DNA of 64,000 nt from VXNE01 sp965200505 (GCA_965200505.1 OZ241343.1:1240001-1304000); one strand, 5' to 3'. Counted from the first letter of the stretch, positions 50,057-60,366 are shown. The notes: generated by a model from the sequence alone, not told the origin. A program made the numbers and translations.

Positions 50057-50532
50057 AGCGAGAGGAAGTGTTGGTGCGGCGGCTAGTGGCCGAAATCCAA
50101 GGTGAATTGGAGGCGCTGCACCAGCTGAAACGGGAAGTCGCCGCCGCGCCGGCGTCGCGGGACAGCTATGCGCTGCGGGCGCGGGGATCGATCCTGCACG
50201 ACTTCTACAGTGGCGTGGAGCGGATCTTCGTGCGCATCGCCCGGGAATTGAACGGCGGCGTCCCGCAGGACGTGCAATGGCACCGGCAGCTAGTGAAGGA
50301 CATGGCCTTGGCCATTCCCGAAGTTCGCCCCCAAGTGATCGATGCGGGCCTCGCGGAGATCTTGGACGAGTACTTGCGCTTTCGGCACCTGTTCCGGCAC
50401 GTTTACGGCTTCGCGTTGAATGCAGAGCGCTTGCATTCGCTCACGGCGCGGCTGCCCGAAACGCTGGACGCCATCCAAAGTCGGCTCGATGCGTTCACCG
50501 CTTGGTTGTTGGGGACCGTCGCCGGCCATTGA
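50053..50532 (+). CDS. hepT: HepT-like HEPN ribonuclease toxin
   Basis: 159 aa, all-helical. The HEPN RNase motif R-x4-H-x-Y is perfect: R111, H116 and Y118 in RFRHLFRHVYGF. The middle (YALRARGSILHDFYSGVERIFVRIARELNGGVP) is typical of the longer HepT branch. It is predicted to cut RNA (tRNA in known cases) unless Y118 is modified by the nucleotidyltransferase upstream. The start at 50053 overlaps the antitoxin stop, so production is coupled. Confidence 0.85.
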   Translation: MKREEVLVRRLVAEIQGELEALHQLKREVAAAPASRDSYALRARGSILHDFYSGVERIFVRIARELNGGVPQDVQWHRQLVKDMALAIPEVRPQVIDAGLAEILDEYLRFRHLFRHVYGFALNAERLHSLTARLPETLDAIQSRLDAFTAWLLGTVAGH

Positions 50533-50623
50533 AATCCCCAAGCGGACCATGCCGGCACCCCAAACCGCTTGAGGCCAAGTGCCGGCTGCCGTGGTGCCGC
50601 GCACGGTGGGAAGGCTCTCGACA

Positions 50624-52093
50624 CTAAGCCGGCTTTGCTTGGCGCCGCGCCTCCAATTCGCGCAGGATTTCCTCGTGACGCTTCTTGTCGATGCGGTACA
50701 TGAACGCAAAGCCCATGCCGCCATAGACAATGATGTAGTAGAGCGGCCCCATCATGAACAAGAGGCCGTCGATGGCTTCCTGGGAGACGCCTTGGGTGGC
50801 GGCGTCCTCAGGAAAACCAATGATCTGCAAGCCGAAGCCGCCGATTAATCCGCCCAAGCCTTGGGTCATCTTGATGGCGAAGGTGCGGATGGCGAAGATG
50901 GCGCCTTCGGCGCGGTTGCCGGTTTTGAGTTCATGCTCGTCCGCCACGTCCACGAGCTGCGAATCGATCACCACCGGCACCACGGCCAGCGTGATGAAGC
51001 CGATCCCCCAGATGCCGAAGAACGCGAGCAGCAGCCAGATGGTGCCGTTCTCCGGGAACCAGCCCAAGAGCCGCAGGCAGTAGGGCAGGCCGATGAGGAA
51101 CGCCGTCACGGAGATGGTGAAGATCACGGTGTACTTCTTGTCCATCAAGCGCGTGAGCCAAGCGGACACCACCACCACCAAGAGGGCGCCGGGCAGTCGC
51201 ACGAAATCCCGCAGGGCGATTTGCTCGGTGGTGAAATCAAAGGCATACACGAACGTGTAGGTGGCGACCACGGAGATGACCCCGCCGGAAGTGGCCAGGA
51301 TGAGCCAACACAGGCACACCGATAGGTAGGAGGGGTTCACGAGCAGCGAACGGAAGTTCACGAACGTGTCCTTGAAGAAGCGGCGGTAGTAGCTGCCGGC
51401 GCGGTCAACGAGGCGTTGCTCGCCGTGCAGCAGGGGGATCTGATCCGCCGTCATGAAGGTGCAGGCCATGATGACGATGAAGCAGAACACCCCGCCGAAA
51501 ATGGCCAACAGGTGATAGCGCTCCGGATCCAAGAGGCCGTTGGCGTAGTGCGGCGTGGAGGGAAAGATCACCCACAGCACGAACGCGCCGAGCAACACCA
51601 AGCCAACGGTGAGCACCACCCAGTTCCAACCGAAGATGGAGGTGCGTTCGTCGTAATCGTCTGTGAGTTCGGCGCCCAGCGCGCTGTGCGGCACCGAATA
51701 GAACGTCTTCGACAGCCGCAAACCCACCATCGTGATGGTGAACCAGAGGAACAGCGCGTATTCCGATAGGCCATCCGGTGGCTGGTACATCAAGTAGAAG
51801 GAGAGCGCCAAGGGGAACGCCGAAATGAACATGAACGGATGGCGGCGGCCCCAGCGTGTGCGCACGCTGTCGGAGAAGGCACCCACCAACGGGTCTGAGA
51901 TGGCATCTACGATGCTGGCGATGAGAAACGCCGTGCCGCACAGGGCGGGGGAGACGCCCAGCACCTGGTTGTAGTAGATCATGGTGGCGACGCCGGCGGC
52001 GCCCACCATGCCTTCTTCCAGAGAGCCTACGGAGAACGCGAATTTCGTGCGCGAGCTCACACGACGCCGACGTTCCTGCGTGGCGATGGTCAT
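50624..52093 (-). CDS. GPH-type (MelB-like) cation:sugar symporter
   Basis: 489 aa with about 12 membrane segments. The signature of glycoside-pentoside-hexuronide symporters is seen: IASIVDAISDPLVGAFSDSVRTRWGRRHPFMFISAFPLALSFYLMY, then FYSVPHSALGAELTDDYDERTSI. Between helices 6 and 7 lies a long loop (DRAGSYYRRFFKDTFVNFRSLLVNPSYLS). It imports a sugar or related compound with Na+ or H+. Such genes in catabolic islands often carry non-sugar acids. Reverse strand, tail to tail with the hepT gene. Confidence 0.88.
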   Translation of the reverse strand: MTIATQERRRRVSSRTKFAFSVGSLEEGMVGAAGVATMIYYNQVLGVSPALCGTAFLIASIVDAISDPLVGAFSDSVRTRWGRRHPFMFISAFPLALSFYLMYQPPDGLSEYALFLWFTITMVGLRLSKTFYSVPHSALGAELTDDYDERTSIFGWNWVVLTVGLVLLGAFVLWVIFPSTPHYANGLLDPERYHLLAIFGGVFCFIVIMACTFMTADQIPLLHGEQRLVDRAGSYYRRFFKDTFVNFRSLLVNPSYLSVCLCWLILATSGGVISVVATYTFVYAFDFTTEQIALRDFVRLPGALLVVVVSAWLTRLMDKKYTVIFTISVTAFLIGLPYCLRLLGWFPENGTIWLLLAFFGIWGIGFITLAVVPVVIDSQLVDVADEHELKTGNRAEGAIFAIRTFAIKMTQGLGGLIGGFGLQIIGFPEDAATQGVSQEAIDGLLFMMGPLYYIIVYGGMGFAFMYRIDKKRHEEILRELEARRQAKPA

Positions 52094-52279
52094 GGCTGCG
52101 TCAAGCGCTGGCGTTGCCTAGCCTCAGCGGGCGTGGGGTGGTGCCGTGCTCGCTTCGGCGACGTGGCTTGGCGGGCCGGCGGCGTTCACCCCATCGCCAT
52201 GCACCCTGTGGCGTGGCACCTGCCGGCGGCCATGCGGCCGCCGGTGGATGGACACGGCTGGCGCCGAAGCGCAGGCCGG

Positions 52280-53956
52280 CTATTGGCAGGTGGCCGGATT
52301 GCGCAACACGCGGCCGGCCCGAGCGCCGGTGTGTTCGTCGTCGCGCAAAATCACTTCGCCGTTGCACACCGTCGCCAAGTAGCCCTTGGCCTTCTGAATG
52401 AGCCGCGGGGCACCGCCGGGGAAGTCGTGTACCAGTTGCGGCTGGCGTTCCGCCACGCGCTCGACGTCGATGACGTTCACGTCCGCCCGCTTGCCCACTT
52501 GGAGCGCGCCGCGGTCGTTCAGGCCGAGCACACGGGCTTGGGCGCTGGTGAGTTTGCGCACGGCTTCGGCGAGGCTGAACCGGCCTTGGTCGCGGTGCCA
52601 GTGGGAGAGCATGAAGCTCGTCCAGCCGGAATCCATGATCTGGCTGACGTGGGCACCGGCGTCGCCGATGCCGGGCAGCACCCATTCTTCGGCGAGGAAT
52701 TGGCTCACGGCCTCCAAATCGTGATTGAAGAACCGCACATGAAAGAGCGCCAGGCCATCGCTCGCATCCATGTAGCGCAGCCACGTTTCCACCGGATGTT
52801 CCCCGGCTTGCTCGGCGAGGCTGGCAAGGCTCTGCTCCGGGCCCCGTGTGTAGGCCGGCCGATCTTCGTCGCCGAGCCAGAAGTATTGCTTGGCGCCCTC
52901 GGCGAATTGCGGGTTGTCGCGGGTTTCCGCCACGAGTTTCTCCCGCGTCTGCGGGTCTCGGATGGCGGCCAGGCGGGCGTCGAAACCCAACTTGCGCAGC
53001 TCCTTCCAGGCCGGCGTGGGGAACAGGATGTCCGTCTTCAAGCCAGAGAGGAAGCCGCCGCTGCGCGGCAGCGTGAGGGCGTATACGTCGATGCCCTTGG
53101 CGCGCATGGCGGCGATGGCGCCGTCGTAGCGTGTGCCGTTGCCTGCTTCGGCGGGGATGTGGGGGGCGCTGAACAGGAGCTTGGTGCCGGCGTGGCGCGC
53201 CTGTTCGCCGATGAGCGCCATTTCGGCGTCGAGCTTCGAGTAGTCCAGCACGAACTGCAGGATCCCGCCTTGCTCGCCAACGGCCTTGGCGATGGCGGCC
53301 AACTCATTGCTTTTGGCGAAAGTGCCTGGGATGGAGCGGCCATCCGGCAGCACATGGGCCGGCAGGCGGTTCGACGAGAAGCCGATGGCGCCGTCGCGCA
53401 CGGAGGCGCCCGCCAAGGCCGCGATGCGGCGGATTTCGTCCTCGGTCGGGTCTTCCTCGATGGCGCGTTCGCCCATCACATAGAAGCGCGAGGCGCAGTG
53501 GCCCACCAGCCCGATCACGTTGATGGCGGGGTCGAGCTTCTCCACCGCGCCCAAGTATTCGCCGTAGGACACCCAATCCCACGACAGGCCGTTCAAGATG
53601 GCGTCCTTGGGGATGTCCTCCACGGTTTCCATCATGCCGGCGAGGAACTCGCGATCCGCCGGTTTGCACGGCGCGAAGGTGACGCCGCAGTTGCCGAACA
53701 GCGCCGTGGTCACGCCATGCCACGACACCGGCGTGAGCAGCGGATCCCAACCGGCCTGGGCGTCGAAGTGGGTGTGCAGATCGACGAAGCCGGGCGTGAC
53801 CGCGGCGCCGTTGGCGGCGATTTCCTCGCGGCCCTTGCCGGCCGCCGCACCCACCGCGGCGATGCGGTCGCCATCGATGGCGACATCGCCGTGGAACGGT
53901 TCGTTGCCGAGGCCATCGACGATGAGCCCGTCGCGAATGACAAGATCGTGAGCCAT
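52280..53956 (-). CDS. N-acyl-D-amino-acid deacylase-like amidohydrolase
   Basis: 558 aa from the ATG at 53956. The amidohydrolase-3 fold: LVIRDGLIVDGLGNEPFHGDVAIDGDRIAAVG at the start, metal ligands in FVDLHTHFDAQAGWDP, GVTTALFGNCGVTFAPCKP (Cys position of D-aminoacylases), GHCASR and a final GIGDAGAHVSQIMDSGW. D-aminoacylases split N-acyl-D-amino acids. It would be cytoplasmic. Long open reading upstream of 53956 is not conserved in kind and is left out. Confidence 0.88.
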   Translation of the reverse strand: MAHDLVIRDGLIVDGLGNEPFHGDVAIDGDRIAAVGAAAGKGREEIAANGAAVTPGFVDLHTHFDAQAGWDPLLTPVSWHGVTTALFGNCGVTFAPCKPADREFLAGMMETVEDIPKDAILNGLSWDWVSYGEYLGAVEKLDPAINVIGLVGHCASRFYVMGERAIEEDPTEDEIRRIAALAGASVRDGAIGFSSNRLPAHVLPDGRSIPGTFAKSNELAAIAKAVGEQGGILQFVLDYSKLDAEMALIGEQARHAGTKLLFSAPHIPAEAGNGTRYDGAIAAMRAKGIDVYALTLPRSGGFLSGLKTDILFPTPAWKELRKLGFDARLAAIRDPQTREKLVAETRDNPQFAEGAKQYFWLGDEDRPAYTRGPEQSLASLAEQAGEHPVETWLRYMDASDGLALFHVRFFNHDLEAVSQFLAEEWVLPGIGDAGAHVSQIMDSGWTSFMLSHWHRDQGRFSLAEAVRKLTSAQARVLGLNDRGALQVGKRADVNVIDVERVAERQPQLVHDFPGGAPRLIQKAKGYLATVCNGEVILRDDEHTGARAGRVLRNPATCQ

Positions 53957-54083
53957 GTGTTCCCCTCGCCTATGGCGTTCCCGTGCGCGGCATGATGCCA
54001 CTTCCGCGCGCTTGGCGCAGCCGGCGTATCGCCCGTCGGTTGGCGGGTTTGTGATGCCGCGCTCGATGGCGCCGCGTTTTGGC

Positions 54084-54884
54084 CTACAGCGCGTCCGTGA
54101 GCTTGCGCATCCCTGCGCCGAGGTCCGCCAACGCGGAGCGCAGGATGAATCGATCCCAGCCGATGCAGAAGTCCCGCACGCCGAGGTCGATGTAGCGCCG
54201 CGCCTGCTCCACCGAGCCGATCTCGATGCGTGGGCGGAGGCCGTGCTCAAGCGACTTCTTGATGACCTGCTCCTCGAACGGGCGGATGTCTGGCGTGGAC
54301 ATGAGCCGCGGCGCACCGCGGGAGAAGCTGAAGTCCGCCGGGCCCCACTGCGTCATGTCCACGCCGCGGGCCTTGGCCCGTTCGAGCACGGCGTCGATGT
54401 TCTCCACTGTGACGTTCTTCTCCACCATGATGGCGAAGACGACGGAGCGCAGCTCGTCCAGATAGCGCTCGGTGTCGTAGGCGGCCAGCGCCGGCCGGCG
54501 CAGTTTCACGCCCATGAAGCCGCCGTTTTCCGGCGTGTCCGGCGCGATGGCGCGGTGACAGGCATCCACGTCTTCCGGCGTGCGCACATCGGTGAAGAGC
54601 ACCGCCTTGAAGCCGGCGCCCAGCGCCGCCTGTGCCCAGAACGCCTGGCTCGCCTGATCGGGCTTGATCATCAACGGCAAGCCACCGCCACACTGCGCCG
54701 CCCGCGCCATGTGGTAGAGCAGGCTCATGTCGAACGCGCCGTATTCGGCCACGAACTCGGCGTAGTCGAAGAGCCCCGAATCGCCCACCATCTCGGCAAC
54801 ATCGGGATCCGCGAACATGATGTGGGTGCCAACGGTCGGCTCGTCCCGATTCAGCTTCTCGCGTAGCGTGTTGGGCGCAATCAT
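54084..54884 (-). CDS. HpcH/HpaI aldolase family protein
   Basis: 266 aa from the ATG at 54884. The TIM-barrel aldolase pattern: VGTHIMFADPDVAEMVGDSGLFDYAEFVAEYGAFDMSLLYHM, then MIKPDQASQAFWAQAALGAGFKAVLFTDVRTPEDV, with the metal and substrate residues on LRPRIEIGSVEQAR. These enzymes cleave 4-hydroxy-2-oxo acids, using Mg2+ or Mn2+, to pyruvate plus an aldehyde. Some relatives (phosphoenolpyruvate mutase-like) differ, so the call is at family level. Confidence 0.85.
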   Translation of the reverse strand: MIAPNTLREKLNRDEPTVGTHIMFADPDVAEMVGDSGLFDYAEFVAEYGAFDMSLLYHMARAAQCGGGLPLMIKPDQASQAFWAQAALGAGFKAVLFTDVRTPEDVDACHRAIAPDTPENGGFMGVKLRRPALAAYDTERYLDELRSVVFAIMVEKNVTVENIDAVLERAKARGVDMTQWGPADFSFSRGAPRLMSTPDIRPFEEQVIKKSLEHGLRPRIEIGSVEQARRYIDLGVRDFCIGWDRFILRSALADLGAGMRKLTDAL

Positions 54885-55050
54885 GGGCGTTGATCTCCCG
54901 GGGAAGCCGCCTGACGATACCGCGCATGGCGCAAACCGCAAGCGGCGGGCGCTGGTTTACGGCCCGCGTGTGGGGCACCGCGCGGGGATGCCGCGGCCAA
55001 ACGCCGCCATGGTGTGCGTCAATTCGGTGGACAACTTGTTGGACAAAAAC

Positions 55051-56304
55051 ATGCCAACAACTTACGAACAGCCCCATAACAGTCTAAAATATCTCGACAT
55101 TCACAGGACAAGTGACGTGACAAAACTCGTGACAAACACTAGGCCATACCAGCGGACACATCCATGGCTCACGTTCCAGTTCGACCTGCGCCGTCTGCGC
55201 CACACGGATTGGCTGGCGTTGGGTGAAGTGGTAGCCGATTGCGACCATGTCGCCATGGCACCCTTGGCACCGAGCGTGGCCGAAGAGATCCACCAGATCT
55301 ATCTGGCGAAGGGCGCCTTGGCCACGACCGCCATTGAAGGCAACACGTTGTCTGAGGAAGAGGCGCTTGCGGCGGTTGCGGGCACCTTGAACCTGCCACC
55401 CTCGCGGGCGTACCTCAAACAGGAAATCGACAACGTTGTGGCGGCGTACAACGGGATCGTTGACCAACTGCTCACGGAGGGCGCCGTTCCGATGACGGTG
55501 GCGACGCTCGAACGAATGAACGCGCAAGTGCTCGCGGGCTTGGAGGTGGAAGACCATGTGGCGCCAGGCCAAGTGCGAACCGTGAACGTGTCCGTGGGCC
55601 GGTATCGCTGCCCCGAAGGGCGGGATGCCCGGTTCCTGCTGGAGCGGCTCTGCGATGTCCTGAACGACTTGGCCGCGTCGGGCATCGACGCCACTGCGTT
55701 CGCCATCTTGAAGGCCATCTTCGCCCATGTGTACTTCGTGTGGATACATCCCTTCGGCGACGGCAATGGCCGCACGGGACGGCTCCTTGAGCTCTCGATC
55801 TTGTTGGAGGCGGGCCTGCCACAGCCGGTCTGCCACCTGCTCAGCAACCACTACAACCAAACCCGCACGGACTATTACCGGCAGCTGGAACGCGCCAGCC
55901 GGTCCCCGGAGGGCATCTACGGCTTTGTGGCCTACGCGCTGGCCGGGTTCGTCGATGGCCTTCGGGAGCAGATGGAGAGGATCCGCTTCCACCAGTGGGA
56001 TGTGGCGTGGGAACACTTCGTCCACGAGCAGTTCCGGGACGCGCGCGGCACCACTGATCGGCGACGTCGCACCTTGGCCTTGGCGCTGTCTTCGCGCACC
56101 CACCTGCCCGACCTCGACCAGTTGACGAACCTGAACGCAGACGTGGCGCGGGCCTATGCCGGCGTCTCCCGCCGCACACTCATGCGCGATTTGGCGGCCC
56201 TCATGGAACTAGACCTGCTGCATCGAACGGCCGGTGGGCTGCGGGTACACCGGGAGCGGATTCTGGCGTTCCTGCCGTGGCGGCACGCGGCCGACGACGA
56301 ATGA
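55051..56304 (+). CDS. Fic-domain protein with N-terminal inhibitory motif (class II Fic)
   Basis: 417 aa from the ATG at 55051; a GTG at 55117 with an AGGA eight bases before is equally likely. The Fic active site is canonical: HPFGDGNGRTGRL (H233). Upstream sits the inhibitory helix motif TTAIEGN (Glu at residue 96), so the enzyme is of the self-inhibited class II kind. Fic proteins add AMP from ATP to Ser, Thr or Tyr of target proteins. The last 90 residues (YAGVSRRTLMRDLAALMELDLLHRTAGG) form a winged helix that may bind DNA and give autoregulation. A TAAAAT-rich stretch before 55117 may be its promoter. Confidence 0.88.
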   Translation: MPTTYEQPHNSLKYLDIHRTSDVTKLVTNTRPYQRTHPWLTFQFDLRRLRHTDWLALGEVVADCDHVAMAPLAPSVAEEIHQIYLAKGALATTAIEGNTLSEEEALAAVAGTLNLPPSRAYLKQEIDNVVAAYNGIVDQLLTEGAVPMTVATLERMNAQVLAGLEVEDHVAPGQVRTVNVSVGRYRCPEGRDARFLLERLCDVLNDLAASGIDATAFAILKAIFAHVYFVWIHPFGDGNGRTGRLLELSILLEAGLPQPVCHLLSNHYNQTRTDYYRQLERASRSPEGIYGFVAYALAGFVDGLREQMERIRFHQWDVAWEHFVHEQFRDARGTTDRRRRTLALALSSRTHLPDLDQLTNLNADVARAYAGVSRRTLMRDLAALMELDLLHRTAGGLRVHRERILAFLPWRHAADDE

Positions 56305-56472
56305 TCCCTCCTTAACACGGCGACCCGCCCGCCCAGCGTGTGGATTCGCTTGACGGCCCGCTTGGCCGCCTCGGATACTCGGCGCGTTGCCGGACGAGCG
56401 GCAATGTCGGGTGCCACTGGCCCACATCCCGCGTCGCCGCGCAACGGCACCTGAATCGAAAATGGCCAGCCC

Positions 56473-57330
56473 ATGCGGAAGATGCAAACCTTGACGCCGG
56501 CGCAGCGCCAGCAATGGCAGGTGGATGGCTACCTGCACTTGGAAGGCGTGCTCGACGCGGATGAGGCCGCCTTCTTCGCGGACGAGATGGATCGGGTGCG
56601 GGAATTGCCGGGCTATGAGCCGGATCGCCGCCCGGAGCTGCCCATCGGCCACTACAGCTTCATGCCGCACACGCCGGACCTCGACCCGAACGGCTTCATG
56701 GACCGGCGCGAACTCTTGGGCTACGGCCAAGCCTTCATCGACCTCATCGACCGCGCGCCCATCTTCGACTACATCGTGGACATCATGGGGCCGAACGTCC
56801 TGCTCAGCATGACGCAAGCCATCACGCGCCCGTCCGGCGACGGCTTCCCCGGCTACACCCACACGGATGGGGGCGAATCGCTGCGCTGCATCCGGGTGGC
56901 GGAATCCAGCCCGCCCATCGCCATGAAGGCCATGTATCTGTTGAGCGACGTGACGGAACCCGACAGCGGCAACCTCACCGTCTTCCCGGGCAGCCACATG
57001 CGCCCGATTCCGCTGCCGGAAGAGCGCCAGATCACCCCGTATTCCGCCGGCGCGGCGCAACTGATGGGCAAAGCGGGCGACGTTTACCTGTTCCCCCACG
57101 CGCTGTGGCATGGCCCGTGCCGCAACGTCTCCGGGCAGGCGCGCAAATGCCTGCTGTACAACTACTGCCAGCTATGGGTGCGCTGCTACGACTACGACGC
57201 CGTGCCGGACATCTCCCAGCGCTGCTCGCCCCGGCAACGCCGGCTGCTCGGCGACTTGGGGTACGACTTCATGCCCGGCTCCTACTTCTATGTGCCGAAG
57301 GATCAGGCCGAAGTGATCGCCGGGGCCTGA
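56473..57330 (+). CDS. Phytanoyl-CoA dioxygenase (PhyH) family protein
   Basis: 285 aa. Fe(II)/2-oxoglutarate dioxygenase with the iron triad H130 and D132 (YTHTDGG) and H213 (LWHGPCRN); the Arg that binds 2-oxoglutarate is likely in CRNVSGQARK. Typical PhyH features YLHLEGVLDADEAAFFADEMDRV and LSDVTEPDSGNLTVFPGSH are present. The substrate may be a small organic molecule or secondary metabolite; PhyH proteins in degraders are often many and diverse. A strong terminator follows after about 80 bp. Confidence 0.9.
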   Translation: MRKMQTLTPAQRQQWQVDGYLHLEGVLDADEAAFFADEMDRVRELPGYEPDRRPELPIGHYSFMPHTPDLDPNGFMDRRELLGYGQAFIDLIDRAPIFDYIVDIMGPNVLLSMTQAITRPSGDGFPGYTHTDGGESLRCIRVAESSPPIAMKAMYLLSDVTEPDSGNLTVFPGSHMRPIPLPEERQITPYSAGAAQLMGKAGDVYLFPHALWHGPCRNVSGQARKCLLYNYCQLWVRCYDYDAVPDISQRCSPRQRRLLGDLGYDFMPGSYFYVPKDQAEVIAGA

Positions 57331-57408
57331 TTGCTTGACCGCGAGGCACAGCCCGCTCGCCTCGACGCTCGGCTTGCGCGTTGCCGCGGATGTGTGCTAA
57401 CAGGGTTG

Positions 57409-57440
57409 CGGGGGCCGAGGTTTGAGGAGGCCCCCGTTTT
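57409..57440 (+). terminator. Rho-independent terminator after the PhyH gene
   Basis: Stem CGGGGGCC (57409-57416) and GGCCCCCG (57429-57436) with a 12-base loop, followed by TTTT. It separates the dioxygenase gene from the TonB receptor gene and is the cleanest terminator in the window. Confidence 0.8.
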
Positions 57441-57488
57441 CGACTGACCGGCCAAATGCCGCAAATTCGCATACACGGGAGGAATCCA

Positions 57489-60310
57489 ATGGACGATCTG
57501 AACATGGCTTTCCGGGCAAGGGCGCAGCGGGTTGCCGCCGTGTGCTGGGTGGTGTGCTTGGCGGCGTTCGCGCTGCCGGCGGCCGGCGAAGCCGCCGCCT
57601 CGGAAGAGGCCGCCGGCCCGCTTGAGGAGATCGTCGTGCGCGGCATTCGCGGCAGCATGCGGCAATCCGTCGAGATGAAGCGCGCCGCGGACAACATCGT
57701 CGATGCCTTGGTGGCCGAGGACATCGGCAAGTTCCCGGACCAGAACCTAGCTGAATCGCTGCAGCGCGTCTCCGGCGTCGCCATCGACCGGCAGCGCGGC
57801 GAAGGGGCGCTCGTGTCCATTCGCGGCTTGGGGCCGCAATTCGTGCGGGTGCAGATGAACGGGCGCACGGCGATGTCCACCGGCATTGGCGCGGCCGGCT
57901 CGTTCGGTGTGCCGCAGAACTCGCGCACGTTCTACTTCGATTCGATGCAGTCGGAACTGGTGCAGGCGGTGGAGGTGTACAAGACGCCGCAGGCGGATTT
58001 GGTGGAAGGCGGCTTGGGCGGCACCGTGAACATCCGCACCCGGCGGCCCTTCGACATGGGCGGCGAGCGGGTGCTGGCGGGTTCCGCGCTGGCCACGTAT
58101 AACGAGCTGCGCGACAGCACGGACTACCGCGTGTCCGGCGCCTACAGCGACACCTTCGCGGACGACACCTTGGGCTTCCTCATCGGCATCGCGTACGACG
58201 ACCGCACCGTGCGGGAGGACTGGATGGGCATGCCAGACTACGAACCGAAGATCTTCAACCGCGCCGTGGACGAGAACGGCAACGCACTGCGGCCTTGCAC
58301 CTTGATCGCAGCGCCCGAGGGTGCCGGCTGCGGCTACACCCCCGGCAACATCCGGCTGGGGCTGGTGCTCGACGAGCGCCAGCGCCTCAATGTCTCGTCG
58401 GCCTTGCAGTGGCGGCCTAGGCCGGATTTGGACGTCAACATCGACATGCTCTACTCCACGTTCGACCGAGAGTACATCGACCTGCAGGTGCCGTTGCGCA
58501 GCCAGGCGGGGTTGGCGAACCGCGCCACCGAAGTGCATATGAACCAGAATGACGTGGTGACGTATTTCCACACCACCGGTGCGCGTCCGCGGCCGTTCCC
58601 ATACAACCACGACACCACCACGGATCAACGCCAACTGGGCGTCAACCTCGAGTTCTCGCCCAGCGAACGGCTGCACTTCAACTTCGACTTGGCCTACGCA
58701 ATGGCGGAAGTGGATCAGGTGCAGCAATCGACTTACTACGACATCGCCGGCGGCGTGCCGGTGACGTGGGACATCCGCAACAGCTTCATTCCCAAACTGT
58801 CGCTGGACGCGGACTTGAACGATCCCAGCATCTACACGTTCGCGCTGTTGTGGAGGGCGCTCCGGGTGTCTGAGGACAACGAGCTGCAGTTCCGCTCGGA
58901 CGTCACCTACGAGTTCGACGACGGCTCCTATGTGAAGGCCGGCATCAGCTACCGCGATCGGGAGCGCGAATACTCCCAGTACAGCTTCACGGCCGGCACC
59001 CGTCACGGCGTCTTCCTGAACGAACCTTTGGCGAACGTGAAATGGCACGAGTTCCCGGTGGACGACTACCTTGATGGCATCGACGGCGCCGGTAGTTGGC
59101 CTTCCGGCTGGGTGTGGCCCGATCCGGACGACGTGTTCCAAACCTACTTCGTGGACCGCCGCGGCGAAATCCCGGAGTCGCTCTTCCAAAGCGCATCGGA
59201 CAGCCGCAGCGAAGACTTCTTCATCAACGAGAAGACCACCGCCCTGTACCTCATGGGGCATCTGGCCGGCACGTTGGGCGACATCCCCTTCTCCGGCAAC
59301 GCCGGGGTGCGTGTGGTGCAGGTGGACCGCGCTTCCACGGGCAACGTCCAACCCATCCAAGACATCGTGTACTCGGAAGCGTCCGGCGTGTACAGCTTCG
59401 TGTTGTTGCCGGCCGAGTTCCAAACCCACGACAACGACTACACCTATTGGCTGCCCTCGGTGAACCTGAAGTTCGAGCTGAGGGAAGATCTGCTGTTGCG
59501 GGGGGCGTGGGCAAGACCATGGCGCAGCCCAACTTCGACGACTTGAACCCAGGTGGCTTCAAGCTCGCCTCAACCCGCCGGGTGCAGGAGGGGAATCCGT
59601 ATCTTGAGCCCCATGTCGCGGAGCAACTGGACATCTCGTTGGAGTGGTATCTGTCCGATAGCTCCATCGCAGCCATCGCCGGATTCGGCAAATGGGTGGA
59701 ATCGTTCATCACCACGGTGACCACCTTGGAGGACTTCATCCATCCAGACACCGGCCGGCCCATTGAGGATGTGGAAAGCGGTGGCAACGTGCGGCTGCAA
59801 TACCAAGGGCCGCGCAACGAGGATGGCGCCTTCATTGGCGGCGTGGAGCTGATGTTCCAGCATGTCTTCGCGAACCTGCCGTCGCCCTTCGACGGCATCG
59901 GCGTGCAGGCGAACTACACCCGCGTGACCACGGATGCCGAGTTCACCAACCCCAACAGCGGCGCCACGTTCGACGTGCCGGGCCTCTCCAAGAACACCTA
60001 CAACGTGGTGTTGTTCTATGAGAAGGGGCCGGTGAGCGGGCGCGTGGCGTGGAATCAGCGGGATTCCTTCCTGGTGAGTGTCTCGGACACGCGCTCCAAC
60101 CCACGTTTCACGCGCAAGTACTCGCAGATTGACGCCGGCTTCAGCTACAACGTATCGGAGCGCATCTCGGTGGTGTTCGAGGGCATCAACTTGGGCGACG
60201 ACAACGTCATCCAATACAACATCGTCGGCCCGGTCTCCACACTGGAGCAGCTACGCTACACCAGCAACACCGGGCGGCGCTTCCAAGCGGGGGTGCGCAT
60301 CTCGCTCTAG
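57489..60310 (+). pseudogene. TonB-dependent receptor (Xanthomonas-type), frameshifted
   Basis: The start ATG at 57489 has GGGAGG seven bases upstream. A signal peptide is followed by the plug (EIVVRGIRGSMRQSVEMKR, VEDIGKFPDQNLAESLQRVSGVAIDRQRGEG, SIRGLGPQFVRVQMNGRTAMS) and the beta-barrel. The plug start is that of the large receptor family often used for complex carbohydrates. At about 59500-59512 the frame jumps by one base: LLLRG is followed in the other frame by KTMAQPNFDDLNPGGFKLAS and goes on to the end of the barrel at 60310 (RRFQAGVRISL). A run of six G (59500-59505) is the likely site. If real, the receptor is cut at about 685 residues; if a base is missing in the assembly, the gene is intact. 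Confidence 0.85.
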
Positions 60311-60344
60311 CGGAGCACCACGGGCCTAGGCTTCCACTGCGTTT

Positions 60345-60356
60345 GGGGGGGGGGGG
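60345..60356. repeat. Run of 12 G after the TonB receptor gene
   Basis: A homopolymer of 12 G lies 35 bp after the receptor stop and just before the terminator hairpin. Such runs slip easily in replication and in sequencing. It does not lie in a coding frame that I can support. Confidence 0.8.
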
Positions 60357-60366
60357 CGCTTGTCGC

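Noticed and set aside
53957..54316. N-terminal extension of the D-aminoacylase-like protein
   Set aside because: The extra 120 residues are low-complexity Arg/Ser-rich, and the family starts at the Met at 53956.
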